Origin: Oleiphilus messinensis
Lineage (GTDB): Bacteria; Pseudomonadota; Gammaproteobacteria; Pseudomonadales; Oleiphilaceae
DNA length: 64,000 bases
Reading direction: 5' to 3'
NCBI RefSeq assembly: GCF_002162375.1
Contig: NZ_CP021425.1
Span: 4,605,001 to 4,669,000, forward strand
This document shows positions 37,858 through 47,938 of the stretch, in pieces. How positions within the stretch are numbered: the first letter of the stretch is position 1; every line of letters begins with the position of its first letter. The position numbers and the translations under genes are program-made. The notes below the pieces were generated by a model, which was given only the letters and a program-made list of their open reading frames with translations, was not told where the DNA came from and searched no databases.

Positions 37858-38760
37858 ATGGATCAACTCCACCAAATGACCGTTTTTGTCGCTGTCGCTG
37901 AAGAACAAAGCTTTGCCAGCGCGGCTCGGCGGCTAACCCTGTCCCCCCCGGCGGTGACCCGCGCAATTGCCACACTGGAATCCAGTCTGGGGGTCAAGCT
38001 GTTTAACCGGACAACTCGCCATGTTCGCACCACAACAACTGGAAAGCACTACCTGGAGGATGTTCGGCGTATTCTTGCAGCAGTACAACAGGCCAATGAA
38101 TCTGCCGTAGGTATTAATGCCACACCGAGGGGCCGATTAGCGGTTACAGCACCGGTGATGTTCGGGCAGCGCCATGTTGTGCCTGGCATTACGGATTATT
38201 TAGAACGTTACCCGGAAACCCAAGTGGAAGCCGCGTTTTTGGATCGAGTCGTCAACCTGCTTGAAGAGGGGTTTGATATCGGATTTCGAATCGGTCACCT
38301 GCCGGACTCCAGCCTGAATGCCCGTAAAATTGGCCAGGTCAAACGCATCTGGGTCGCATCACCGGGTTATTTGAACACATTTGGGGTACCACAAACTCCG
38401 CAGGACTTGCAGAAACATCGCCTGATCTCCGCAAACTCAGGAAGCGTTTCCCCCGACTGGCAGTTTAAACACCAAGGCAAAGGCAATACCCTGCGCCTGA
38501 ACCCTAGACTGACGGTCACCACTAATGCTGCAGCGATAGAGGCCGCACGGCTTGATTTTGGCATTACTCGCATTGTGTCTTATCAGGTCACGGAAGAGTT
38601 GGCTTCGGGCGGGCTCATCCGAATACTGAAGCCTTTCGAGCCGCCTAACGTCCCCATTCATATTCTTTATCATGAAGGCCGAAGAGCATCGAGCCTTGTA
38701 CGATGCTTTATCGACCTGATGGTAGAGCGATTTGAGCGTGATCGATCGCTCAATACCTGA
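37858..38760 (+). CDS. LysR-family transcriptional regulator
   Basis: A 300-residue LysR regulator from the ATG at 37858, where the sequence begins MDQLHQMTVFVAVAEEQSF as in related proteins; an ATG at 37828 would add ten residues. The HTH reads ASAARRLTLSPPAVTRAIAT ... LGVKLFNRTTRHVRTT. The substrate-binding domain follows. It is divergent from the PNPOx-like/NTF2-like operon, probably its target. Confidence 0.9.
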   Translation: MDQLHQMTVFVAVAEEQSFASAARRLTLSPPAVTRAIATLESSLGVKLFNRTTRHVRTTTTGKHYLEDVRRILAAVQQANESAVGINATPRGRLAVTAPVMFGQRHVVPGITDYLERYPETQVEAAFLDRVVNLLEEGFDIGFRIGHLPDSSLNARKIGQVKRIWVASPGYLNTFGVPQTPQDLQKHRLISANSGSVSPDWQFKHQGKGNTLRLNPRLTVTTNAAAIEAARLDFGITRIVSYQVTEELASGGLIRILKPFEPPNVPIHILYHEGRRASSLVRCFIDLMVERFERDRSLNT

Positions 38761-38909
38761 TCGTTTATACGCTATACAGACAAATTTTTACCAAAACCTA
38801 GGGTTAGCCCTAGATGCCAGCGAATCTATTTTCTGCCAAAATAGAAATCATACACCCCAAGTGAATTTTCTGAATTTAGCATTTCAATAGTGGCTATAAG
38901 GACGTATAG

Positions 38910-41186
38910 ATGACAATTGGAACAGTCAACACCAACGCAACACAAGCGAGTGAATATCAGTACACGCAACAACAAGATGACCTTATCTCGGTAATGATGC
39001 ATGCAGACTACTTCAAATTCACACCTGAAGAACGGACAATATTCAATCAACAGTTCGCGGCACTCTTGCAATCTCCAAACCTATCACAAGAAGATGTTGA
39101 GCAATTTGCACAAATGATTCAAAAGTTCAGCCAAGAACCCGATTTCAGTTCGTTCACACCTGAACTGGCCCAATCGGTTGGGGATTCCATGAACCCCGCT
39201 CTGTTCAATGCCACTGTGGAAAAACTGCTGGAAGAAACCAATCCCAACAGCTTTAAAGGTAGTCTCGCCCAAGCGTTTTCCGAAGTTGATGTCGAGCTAC
39301 TTTCGGCACAACAGCGTACGGATATTCTCAATACCCTGTTTGATGCAGGCATCAGTCAGGGCGAGATCAGTGAAACCGAGGCAGCTGAAATAACTGAAAT
39401 GCTAACTAAGATCACATCCAACGCCACAGACACAGCCATCGAGTTCGGAAATGACTTCAGCATGCCGGCTCCCCTGATTACCGGATCAAAAGAACATTAT
39501 CAGGATTTACTGCTCGGCACGGAAAACCGAGACATGCTGCAAACCTTCATACACGAGACGAAAGACAGCACAATACATTCACGGGATCAAAGCCTTATTC
39601 AGTTAACTGACAAACTGCTGGAAAATGGTGTGATACCGGAACGAATACTGGAATCAGGCGTTGGCGACTTGATAAACGTTTTTGTGAGTGCTGCAAGCCG
39701 CTCCGATGGTGAACCCGTGAGCGACGCACTGTACGAAGCCTATACCCACACTCTCTCAGAAGTGGTAGGACATGATAGCGATAATGCGTTTAAAGAAGTT
39801 GTTAAATACGCCTACGATAAGCTAAACGACAGGCCAACGGCTGCTCGCATTTCAACTTCGCAGGAGCGAGCCGATGAGCAGTACAATAGCTTTATGGATT
39901 CTGACCTCGATACACTCAATTCCGACGAACGTGTGGCACTGTTGGAGTCCTTGTTCATTGCCAAACAGGATGGCGAAATCTCGTGGGATGAGAAACGCAT
40001 CATAAGTTACCAGAAGCAAGCCTATGATCGTGGCGCTGAAAACTTCTCACTTCATGGAAAGCCCCAGCTGGAGCGTGATTTTAACGCTGAAAACAAGGAA
40101 GACTTTCAAGCCCTACTGAAACCAACAGACGTTCGCGCCGAACTCAAGCAAGAGCTTAAGGACATGCCCAGCTGGCAATTCAGTGAACGGGATCAACGTA
40201 TATTCAGCCTGATTAAGTCCCTGGATATTTTCACCGAAAAAGAGCTGAATGGCGGTGTTGCCGATCAAATAGATGAGTTCGTAACGGCTGCACTGAGCTC
40301 GGAAGGCGAAGACGTCAGTGACCAGCTCTACAAAACCCTGACCGATTCAATCGCCCAAACAGCCGGTGATAAATCAGCCTTTAACAGCCTGACCAAAGAT
40401 ATTCTCGATGGAGTTAATGATCGCTGGATAAGCAAAGGCATGCTTGAGAACACGTTACAATCTCGCGGAGTGGAGAATCTGAACCCAGAACAAAGAATAA
40501 ACGTGCTGGAATCGCTATTTATTGCCGCCAAAGACCCCGATATCTCTATTAATGAGAGTAAGATTATCGGTACCCAGATCAACTATTATCTTACTGGCGA
40601 TTGGAGCGGGAGAAGCGGTAAACTCTTCCACCGCGATTTCAATCCAGATGCAAAAGAAGACTTTCAGCTCATATTGGAAGATAGCACCGCAAGGGAAGAC
40701 CTTGGCAAAATGATAGACCGCATCGACCAACGTTATGTCAATAAATACGACCAATCAATGCTGAAAATAACCGAATCTCTACTGGAACGAGATATCTTCA
40801 CATACAAAGAACTCCACAATGGCACCGGTGATTTGATCAGTCTTTACACCTCCGCTGCATCGGGTAGCAGAACAACTCGAGTAAATGAAAACTTGTATCT
40901 GGCGCTTGGAAAAGACATTGCGAATACAGTCGGTCAGAGTGGCAATGATAGAGCCTTCAACTTTACCGTGAAGGCTCTATTGGAGGATTTCAAAAATAAT
41001 TATGGTTCCTATCCACTGGAAGGTACATTCAGTCGCTTGAATAGTAATGACTTGACTACACTCTCCGCCGATGAACGCACGGCGCTGCTGGAATCACTAT
41101 TCATCGCCGTAAGCGACAGCGATATAACCCGTCATGAAAGCGCAGTGATTAGGCGACAGTTTCAGGATTATCAAAGTAACGGCTAG
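38910..41186 (+). CDS. Large protein with three internal repeats, unknown function
   Basis: A 758-residue acidic protein without signal peptide or membrane segment; I do not recognise the family. Three units of about 185 residues (roughly 190-375, 376-570, 571-758) share FNAENKEDFQALL / FNPDAKEDFQLIL, a segment like GVGDLINVFVSAA, and an end block LNSDERVALLESLFIAKQDG / LNPEQRINVLESLFIAAKDP / LSADERTALLESLFIAVSDS. The N-terminal 190 residues end in a fourth version, LSAQQRTDILNTLFDAGISQ. The block includes acidic DxDI/EI patterns that might bind calcium (speculative). It stands alone with its own 150-bp leader. Confidence 0.8.
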   Translation: MTIGTVNTNATQASEYQYTQQQDDLISVMMHADYFKFTPEERTIFNQQFAALLQSPNLSQEDVEQFAQMIQKFSQEPDFSSFTPELAQSVGDSMNPALFNATVEKLLEETNPNSFKGSLAQAFSEVDVELLSAQQRTDILNTLFDAGISQGEISETEAAEITEMLTKITSNATDTAIEFGNDFSMPAPLITGSKEHYQDLLLGTENRDMLQTFIHETKDSTIHSRDQSLIQLTDKLLENGVIPERILESGVGDLINVFVSAASRSDGEPVSDALYEAYTHTLSEVVGHDSDNAFKEVVKYAYDKLNDRPTAARISTSQERADEQYNSFMDSDLDTLNSDERVALLESLFIAKQDGEISWDEKRIISYQKQAYDRGAENFSLHGKPQLERDFNAENKEDFQALLKPTDVRAELKQELKDMPSWQFSERDQRIFSLIKSLDIFTEKELNGGVADQIDEFVTAALSSEGEDVSDQLYKTLTDSIAQTAGDKSAFNSLTKDILDGVNDRWISKGMLENTLQSRGVENLNPEQRINVLESLFIAAKDPDISINESKIIGTQINYYLTGDWSGRSGKLFHRDFNPDAKEDFQLILEDSTAREDLGKMIDRIDQRYVNKYDQSMLKITESLLERDIFTYKELHNGTGDLISLYTSAASGSRTTRVNENLYLALGKDIANTVGQSGNDRAFNFTVKALLEDFKNNYGSYPLEGTFSRLNSNDLTTLSADERTALLESLFIAVSDSDITRHESAVIRRQFQDYQSNG

Positions 41187-41196
41187 CGCCCCGGAA

Positions 41197-41685
41197 TCAG
41201 GCACAGGATTGCAACAATAATTGAATCGTCAAGAATGTATACGGATAAGCGCGAGCTTCATTACTCGCGCGCGGTCCTGCCACGTTTAAGGTTTGAATAC
41301 CAAACTGCTCGCAAAAGGTTTTGATTATTTCCGCAGCGCGTGATTCTGGTATTTCCTGTGCGTCAATCAGCTTATAGGGTTTGCCTTCACGTAAACAGTA
41401 GGCAAGAGTCTGTTCAGTCCCGCCCGAGATAAGGCCAAAATAAATAATAACGGTGCCGTCGCAGTCACGAACATTGGCCAGGGTTCGGCGCTTGTAACCT
41501 GCCCCTGGCAAGATCTGTAAATTGTAACGCGGGTCAATCAATCCATCTTCTGCCTTGCGCCCCTCGGGACACCAACCACCGTGTTCCATACCCATTTCGA
41601 TTGCGGCATCCAAGGCCGCTCGATCTACTCCGGTCTGACCGCCGGACACCACTTTAAATGCACTTTTTGATCCAAATCTGTTCAT
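41197..41685 (-). CDS. cpYpsA-like (putative molybdenum carrier) protein
   Basis: A 162-residue Rossmann-like protein of the circularly permuted YpsA/SLOG group. It has VVSGGQTGVDRAALDAAIEM, GWCPEGRKAEDG and GTVIIYFGLISGGTEQTLAY, which hold the phosphate-binding glycines and the conserved Glu. The start is the ATG at 41685 with GAGG upstream; 41709 is a longer option. SLOG proteins bind nucleotide-like ligands; the exact role is unknown despite the common label molybdenum carrier. A separate transglutaminase gene ends upstream, at 41736. Confidence 0.85.
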   Translation of the reverse strand: MNRFGSKSAFKVVSGGQTGVDRAALDAAIEMGMEHGGWCPEGRKAEDGLIDPRYNLQILPGAGYKRRTLANVRDCDGTVIIYFGLISGGTEQTLAYCLREGKPYKLIDAQEIPESRAAEIIKTFCEQFGIQTLNVAGPRASNEARAYPYTFLTIQLLLQSCA

Positions 41686-41735
41686 CTCTCGTCCCTCAGA
41701 AGATATCAAAAAGTTATTGTTTCAGCATATCGAAT

Positions 41736-42521
41736 TCAACAGCGCTCTACGCTAACAGATTGAAAAACCGGCAATACGGCAGGCCCAAACTGAGTGTACA
41801 CCGCAACATCTGCCGCATCCCGGCCATAGCCTATCGCAATATAACCTGCTCGCGCACTGGCTTGTGTCGCATCAAAAGTGTACCAACGCCCGCCGACAAA
41901 TGCTTCAAACCAGGCATGTAGATCCATGGGTTCCAGCTGATAGAGATACCCCACCACCATTCGGGCCGGAATACTCAACGCCCGGCACAGTGCCAGCCCC
42001 AAGTGCGCCAGATCACGGCAGACCCCATACCCACGCTGATTCACCTCGATTGCCGAAATAGGAACAGTACTGGTACCCGGCTCATATCGAATATTCGCGC
42101 GAAGCCAATCTTCAATCGCTTTAACCTGATCATAGCCGAGTAAGCAGCCCTGGGTAATTTCCAAAGCCATATCACCGAACCGATCCGCTTCACAATAGCG
42201 GCTGGGTAACAGGAAAGACAACACCGAATCCGGTAAGTTCTGAACATCGACGAAGGGGGCACCCGGTGCTTCATCCAATTGATCCGCCGTAACGACTTCT
42301 TCGGAAGTATAAATTGAAAAAGGTCCGACCGGTGCGATCAGACGCTGGCAGAGATTCCCGTATACGTCAGTAAATTCAACCACCGGCACCATCGGTTCAA
42401 GACGATACGCTTCGCGGGCAATCCATTGGTGTGCTCCGCTGCGAGGTCGAAGCATTAAAATAAAAGGAGTGGGCAACGCGATTTCGAAATGCAGTTCACA
42501 AGTAGCTCGTAGCCACATCAT
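41736..42521 (-). CDS. Transglutaminase-like cysteine peptidase family protein
   Basis: A 261-residue protein with an N-terminal beta domain and a transglutaminase-like core. The catalytic triad is visible: Cys in [16 protein letters not shown], His in [14 protein letters not shown], and Asp in RWYTFDATQ. The sequence between them ([12 protein letters not shown]) is also typical. No signal peptide, so cytosolic. Substrates of the bacterial members are mostly unknown. AAGGAT directly precedes the start, making the second ATG (42518) equally likely. Confidence 0.9.
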   Translation of the reverse strand: MMWLRATCELHFEIALPTPFILMLRPRSGAHQWIAREAYRLEPMVPVVEFTDVYGNLCQRLIAPVGPFSIYTSEEVVTADQLDEAPGAPFVDVQNLPDSVLSFLLPSRYCEADRFGDMALEITQGCLLGYDQVKAIEDWLRANIRYEPGTSTVPISAIEVNQRGYGVCRDLAHLGLALCRALSIPARMVVGYLYQLEPMDLHAWFEAFVGGRWYTFDATQASARAGYIAIGYGRDAADVAVYTQFGPAVLPVFQSVSVERC

Positions 42522-42818
42522 ATCCTTGGCCCTTTGATAAGCGAGAACTTACCGACAAAGTGTTCGGCAACACTTGCTACCCTACTCCACTCAATCAGTA
42601 ATTTACAGCATTAACAGAAATAACTTTTTGTTTCACCGGGAACTGCTTTCCAACCTGGCAGGAATAACCCTGGAGGCCAGGCCTAAACCGTCAGTATATC
42701 CACATGACAATAACTAACGTGTGTGGTATCACTACTAACGGTATCATCAGTACGGGTTCAATCTCACTCCAAAACGTCAGTCCGTCACTTCATTCCGAAA
42801 CTAAGGCAGTCTACTTTC

Positions 42819-45800
42819 ATGAGCGCGACAGTAAAGGGCGAATTAACGCCAGGCTTCAACGGTTCAAAATGGCTCTTGCTGGTTTTGTTCACAGTTATGC
42901 TCTTTTTCGGGCCCATCGGGGCAAACGCAACGCCCACCCAGAATATGGTTGAAGAGAAGCTGCAACAGCTGGAAACGGAACTGGCGCTGTCTGACGCGAC
43001 CAAGAAAACCATCAAAAGCAAGCTCCAGGAAACAGCACGGTTCCTGTCCGAAGTTGAAGAGCAGGAACGGGCCGCTCAAACCTTCGCGAAAGAAGCACAA
43101 GCGATTCCCGAACGAATTGATCTATTACAAACCGAGCTTAAAACCCGACAACGTCAACAAAACCCGCTCGATCAGGAAGATTTATCACCGCTCTCTCAAT
43201 CCGACTTACAACAGCGCATGATCAAAGTGCAGGCCGAACAGAACAGCCTGCTGACCGAGATGCGGGAAGTGGAAAATCGACTCGCCCAGGCACAGGATCG
43301 GCCGCAGGTGATCGGACAGACACAAGGTACGTTGGCCACCCGTTTGGAACAAATCACCGCCACACTTTCGGCCCAACCCGACACGCCGGATTTAAACCTG
43401 AGCACACTTTCAGAAACCTGGGCCCTGGAAGCCGAGCGGGATGCCATTCTCGCCGAGCAACAGGCGCTGCAACAGGAACTTCTCGGGCACCAATCCAGAG
43501 TAGAGCGCTTGAAAGCCCGAATGGCTCTACTGGAGTGGCAGCTGCGGGAAGCCAGTAGCGCACTCAAGGTACTACAGGAGCATATCTCTGAACGGCGACT
43601 GGCCACCGTGCAGGAAACACAGAAAACGGTCACCCGCAAAGAACAAACACTGCAAAACACCCACCCGTTGATAAAATCCCTCGCCGCGCGCAATACCGCA
43701 CTAAGCGACATGATGACCCAAATGAGTCAGCAACTGCAAAAGGTTGAAGAAACTACTGCCGAGATGACTCACAAATCGCTCGATTTAAATGATGCATTCC
43801 GCAGCACCCAACAAAAAGTCGAACTGGCCGGTTTAACCCAGGCATTGGGACAGGCCTTGCTGGAAGAACGCCGACGCCTGCCGAATACCGAGCTAATCAA
43901 GGCCAACAGCCTCGCCTCACAACAAACCATTGCGGCAGCAGGCTTACGTCAGATTCAACATGAAGAAGAGCGACGTGCCCTGAGAAACATGGCAGATTAC
44001 ATCAACCAACTTGGTAGCGATGTCACGCCAGATACCCTGGCCTCACTGCGCACAGAACTCAGTAACCTGGCAGAACAACGCTTGGAGCTGCTGGACAAAG
44101 CGATTGAGATTGACCAAGCCTACCTTAAGGCACTGAGCGAACTTGATTTTGCCCAACGGGAGTATGTGCTCAAATCCGAGGCGTTTAATGAGTATCTGAA
44201 TGAGCGCCTGTTGTGGGTACGAAGCTCTTCCGCCATCAATCTCGCCATGGTTCAACACACCCCCAATCAATTTTTTGGCTTGCTGAATGATTTTTCCCAA
44301 CAATCCTTTCAAACCCAGGCACTGAACTGGGTGAATACCAACTCACTGTACACCCTGCTCTTACCGGTTCTCTTGATTGCAGCCACCCAACGCACCTACT
44401 ATCGTCGACAAATGCTAAGACTGGGGGAGCCTTTACAACGGCTCACCACCGATCAATTCATTTACACCGTCGAGGCGCTGTTCCTGACAGTGGTCTATTG
44501 TGCACTATGGCCTGCCATTTTTTACCTGCTTGGCCTTGGTTTATCCAAAACGCCAGAAGCTTCGGACCTGAGCCTCGCCATCGCGGATGCCTTCCAGCGC
44601 ATGGCCATCGCCGTTTTCTTTATCGACTTTCTGTGCCGCAGCTGCCTGCCCAATGGCCTCGTGGCGACACACTTTCGCTGGCCCAAGGAAGCCGTTGAGT
44701 CCTTACGCAAAGATCTGCTTCGCTTCCGGCGCATTTTCCTGCCCTTATTGTTTTTCGCTTTTGTCGTTCTGGGTTCGGAAATCATCTCAGCAACGGGTGC
44801 CTTGCAGCATGTCGTCGTCAGCCTGGTGCTCATTACGTTTTCCTGGTGTGCAACCCGATTGATCCGGAACCCACTCGGCTGGCAAGCCATCTATCTCGCC
44901 CGAACCAAAAAAGAACCGGGCAGCGGTACATTAAAACTGCTGCAGACTCTATTCATCGGCGGCCCGATATTTTTGATCGCTCTATCCCTGTCCGGCTACC
45001 TGTACACTTCAGCGGCGCTCAGCCTGCATATTCTCTACACCTTGATGCTGAATGTGAGCATTTTTATCGTTCATCAACTGATTTTGCGTTGGTTGGTGCT
45101 CACGCAACGCAAATTGGCTTTCCGCAATGCCCTGGAACGTCGCAATGCAGCCCGACAGAAAAAAGCCGATGGCGTTGAAGAAACCGTTACATCGGAAGTG
45201 CTAACCGAAGTGGAAGAGCCTCAGGTTGACTTAAATGCCCTAAGCCAAGGGAGTCAGGAACTGGTTAAGACACTCCTGGTGCTTACCAGTGCCGTCGGGA
45301 TATGGCTGATCTGGAGAGAGTTATTACCTGCATTCGGGGTATTTGAAGACTTTTCCGTGTGGCAATACACAGAAACCATCGACGGCGAAAAGCAAAGCAA
45401 ACCGGTCACCTTGCTTGATCTTGCACTGGCCCTTGCCATCTTCGTGATTACCCTTCTGGCGGCCAAACGTGTCCCTGCGCTCGTGGAATTTATCTTCCTG
45501 CAAAAAGTCACTTTTGGCACCGGCAGCCTTTATGCACTCAGAACACTGACGGGCTACTTCATCGTTGCGGTCGGCACCCTCACCTCACTCAGCACACTGG
45601 GTGCCAGCTGGTCCCAGATCCAATGGCTGGCCGCGGCCCTGAGTGTGGGCATCGGCTTTGGTCTTCAGGAAATCGTCGCCAACTTCATCAGCGGTCTGAT
45701 CATCCTGTTTGAACGCCCGATTCGCGTCGGCGATGTCGTCACAGTGGGGGATACCGACGGCATTGTCACCCGTATCCAGATACGGGCAACAACCATCCGG

Positions 45801-46250
45801 AACTGGGAACAGAAAGAACTCCTGGTTCCCAACAAGGAATTCATCACCAGTCGCCTGTTGAACTGGACCCTGTCCGACCAAACCAACCGCCTGCTCATTC
45901 CCATTGGCATCGCCTACGGCTCCGACGTGCGCAAAGCCATGTCCATCATCGCCAACATCGCCGAAGCTCACCCCCTGGTACTGAGCGATCCCGCGCCACT
46001 GGTCACCTTCGAAAGCTTCGGCGACAACGCCCTCATGATCTACCTCCGCGCCTACGTCAACGGCCTGGACCACCGCCTGCCCACTCTGTCCGACCTGCAC
46101 CTGGAAATCTACGAACAATGCAACGACGCCAAAATCGTCATCGCCTTTCCACAACGGGACGTGCATCTGGATACGAGTCGTCCGTTGGAGATACAGGTAC
46201 GGGAGTCGTCCTCGGCAACGGATTTAGGCAAAGGATCCAATAAGAGTTAA
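42819..46250 (+). CDS. MscK/MscM-type mechanosensitive channel
   Basis: A 1143-residue inner-membrane channel from the ATG at 42819, chosen because a signal-like segment (KWLLLVLFTVMLFFGPIGAN) follows. An earlier in-frame ATG (42723) adds an odd 32 residues. Residues to about 530 are a periplasmic coiled-coil region (LQQLETELALSDATKKTIKS and many similar). Then come about ten membrane segments and the MscS core, with pore helix and vestibule ALSVGIGFGLQEIVANFISG, ERPIRVGDVVTVGDTDGIVT, and VPNKEFITSRLLNW. It opens under membrane tension, protecting from hypo-osmotic shock. Confidence 0.9.
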   Translation: MSATVKGELTPGFNGSKWLLLVLFTVMLFFGPIGANATPTQNMVEEKLQQLETELALSDATKKTIKSKLQETARFLSEVEEQERAAQTFAKEAQAIPERIDLLQTELKTRQRQQNPLDQEDLSPLSQSDLQQRMIKVQAEQNSLLTEMREVENRLAQAQDRPQVIGQTQGTLATRLEQITATLSAQPDTPDLNLSTLSETWALEAERDAILAEQQALQQELLGHQSRVERLKARMALLEWQLREASSALKVLQEHISERRLATVQETQKTVTRKEQTLQNTHPLIKSLAARNTALSDMMTQMSQQLQKVEETTAEMTHKSLDLNDAFRSTQQKVELAGLTQALGQALLEERRRLPNTELIKANSLASQQTIAAAGLRQIQHEEERRALRNMADYINQLGSDVTPDTLASLRTELSNLAEQRLELLDKAIEIDQAYLKALSELDFAQREYVLKSEAFNEYLNERLLWVRSSSAINLAMVQHTPNQFFGLLNDFSQQSFQTQALNWVNTNSLYTLLLPVLLIAATQRTYYRRQMLRLGEPLQRLTTDQFIYTVEALFLTVVYCALWPAIFYLLGLGLSKTPEASDLSLAIADAFQRMAIAVFFIDFLCRSCLPNGLVATHFRWPKEAVESLRKDLLRFRRIFLPLLFFAFVVLGSEIISATGALQHVVVSLVLITFSWCATRLIRNPLGWQAIYLARTKKEPGSGTLKLLQTLFIGGPIFLIALSLSGYLYTSAALSLHILYTLMLNVSIFIVHQLILRWLVLTQRKLAFRNALERRNAARQKKADGVEETVTSEVLTEVEEPQVDLNALSQGSQELVKTLLVLTSAVGIWLIWRELLPAFGVFEDFSVWQYTETIDGEKQSKPVTLLDLALALAIFVITLLAAKRVPALVEFIFLQKVTFGTGSLYALRTLTGYFIVAVGTLTSLSTLGASWSQIQWLAAALSVGIGFGLQEIVANFISGLIILFERPIRVGDVVTVGDTDGIVTRIQIRATTIRNWEQKELLVPNKEFITSRLLNWTLSDQTNRLLIPIGIAYGSDVRKAMSIIANIAEAHPLVLSDPAPLVTFESFGDNALMIYLRAYVNGLDHRLPTLSDLHLEIYEQCNDAKIVIAFPQRDVHLDTSRPLEIQVRESSSATDLGKGSNKS

Positions 46251-46251
46251 T

Positions 46252-47223
46252 CTAAAACAATGGATGGCCAGATGACAAAGTTGATGCTGCACTGAATAAG
46301 CTCCAGCCTAATATAATCAAAATGGCCCCGCCCAAACATCGAAGATAAAGGCTTATTGGAAGACGAGCCGTCCCTCCCGTCTTATCCAATTGACTCACAA
46401 AACCTTCCAACCAGGAACGCGCATACAGCGAGCCCAGGGCAACCAAACTGACCATTAAGCCGGTCCCTATTCCCATCAAGAGTGTTGCAATGACACCATA
46501 TACGTAAACACCCACCAAATGCGCATAAATCAAAACCACAATTGCCCCGGAGCACGGTCGAATTCCCATGGACAAAATCACGGTCAACGTATGCCAAATT
46601 GAATCATCTCGTTCTGGAACATGGGTGTGAGAACATCCACAAGCTTCATCATGCGAATGCGAGTCATGCGAATGATGCACGGCAGGCGTCCTGTCCCGAC
46701 GAATTTTCAATCCCCGTCGAATCGAGCTTATGATCAACAAAACACCCAGCCCAATAACCAGAACATAGCTCACCGACGCCATATCATTCCCATACTGGTG
46801 AACATCCGAAAATTTGAATTTGAGCATTCTGGCCAGAGCACTCACCAGAAATATCGCAATCAATGACTGAAGTACAGCAGCTGAAAAAGCAATCAGCATC
46901 GCTTTTCTCACCGTTTCTTTATGGGTCCCTAAGTAAGTCACGATCACCGCTTTACCATGGCCGGGGCCAATGGCATGAAATATCCCGTACCCGAAACTTA
47001 ACAGGATCAACGCTCCCCCGTACTGATACACATCTTCAGACACTGCTTGAATATGACTTGCCAGCATGGTGTGCAATGTTTTCTGCCACTCTACGGTTGC
47101 ATCGACAAATGGGCTCCATTCACTGTAAATCAATCCAGCCAAACCCAGGATAAATAACGGAATGACAAACTTTTTAAGTCTTGCAAAATAAGAGTATGGA
47201 ACTGAAGATAGCAGTGGATTCAC
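46252..47223 (-). CDS. zevB: NicO-family metal permease, ZevB-like
   Basis: A 323-residue membrane protein of the NicO/RcnA family with a GTG start. Signature residues are in FGYGIFHAIGPGHGKAVIVT and GIRPCSGAIVVLIYA. A long cytoplasmic or periplasmic loop is rich in His (HHSHDSHSHDEACGC, then SHTHVP), which suggests metal gathering. With the DUF1007 gene upstream it matches the ZevAB pair described in Haemophilus influenzae for zinc use, and the gene order after znuBC supports zinc rather than nickel. The 44-bp gap after zevA is within an operon. Confidence 0.82.
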   Translation of the reverse strand: MNPLLSSVPYSYFARLKKFVIPLFILGLAGLIYSEWSPFVDATVEWQKTLHTMLASHIQAVSEDVYQYGGALILLSFGYGIFHAIGPGHGKAVIVTYLGTHKETVRKAMLIAFSAAVLQSLIAIFLVSALARMLKFKFSDVHQYGNDMASVSYVLVIGLGVLLIISSIRRGLKIRRDRTPAVHHSHDSHSHDEACGCSHTHVPERDDSIWHTLTVILSMGIRPCSGAIVVLIYAHLVGVYVYGVIATLLMGIGTGLMVSLVALGSLYARSWLEGFVSQLDKTGGTARLPISLYLRCLGGAILIILGWSLFSAASTLSSGHPLF

Positions 47224-47266
47224 CTGTATTTCTCTCTAGGAACCAGTGAAACGCCTGGCAATTAAC

Positions 47267-47938
47267 TTAGTAACAATTAACAACGATCATATCCGCAAAA
47301 GCAGCCCCCAGACCCTCGGTGTTTTTTTGGGTCCGATCAAGGCTTTGCGCATACTCAATCAAATCGTCAGAAGGATCTGGAAATTCAATTTTCCTGGAGC
47401 ATTCGGTCGCATCCCCGCCAATAATTTCGATGCTATTTTCATCTACGTGTATCATCGCAATATAGTAAGTTGGATCAAATACTTGCCAGTGCAGCGTTTT
47501 GTTCTCAATGTTCATGCCCTGTTGAATGTCAAAGATCATCTCCAGTTCCAGAACTTCATGTCCATTCTTTGCCTTGGTAGATAACCGGTAAGGGTCTGGC
47601 ATCGCCAGCGCAATGTTTGCGCCATCGACACTCAGTTTTGAAAAATATCCATACGCTTTAAGGTTGCGAATCATCTTTGTGGCCATCTGCGGTAACCCAG
47701 TGGTGTCGTTGCCGTATTCATTCCGGCTATCGGCCAAGGTCATCATCGAGTAATAAACATCAAACTCCCACCGTTGTCTGATTTGAACTAAATGGGCTTG
47801 CTTGTCCAGAACAAAGCGGGTATTTAACTCAATCCAGCTATGTGGATGCGCTTGCACTCCAGCTATCAAGCCAAATATCGCGAGGAAAACGCATAGAGCC
47901 TGAACTACTCGTAATCGGATGTATCGGTTAATCGTCAT
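47267..47938 (-). CDS. zevA: DUF1007 periplasmic protein, ZevA-like
   Basis: A 223-residue protein with a signal peptide (VVQALCVFLAIFGLIAGVQA) and then HPHSWIELNTRFVLDKQAHL, the DUF1007 hallmark; the His pair at the mature N-terminus may bind metal. In H. influenzae zevA works with zevB. It overlaps znuB by 4 bp (ATGA), so it is made with the zinc transporter. A role as a metal chaperone is family-based inference. Confidence 0.82.
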   Translation of the reverse strand: MTINRYIRLRVVQALCVFLAIFGLIAGVQAHPHSWIELNTRFVLDKQAHLVQIRQRWEFDVYYSMMTLADSRNEYGNDTTGLPQMATKMIRNLKAYGYFSKLSVDGANIALAMPDPYRLSTKAKNGHEVLELEMIFDIQQGMNIENKTLHWQVFDPTYYIAMIHVDENSIEIIGGDATECSRKIEFPDPSDDLIEYAQSLDRTQKNTEGLGAAFADMIVVNCY

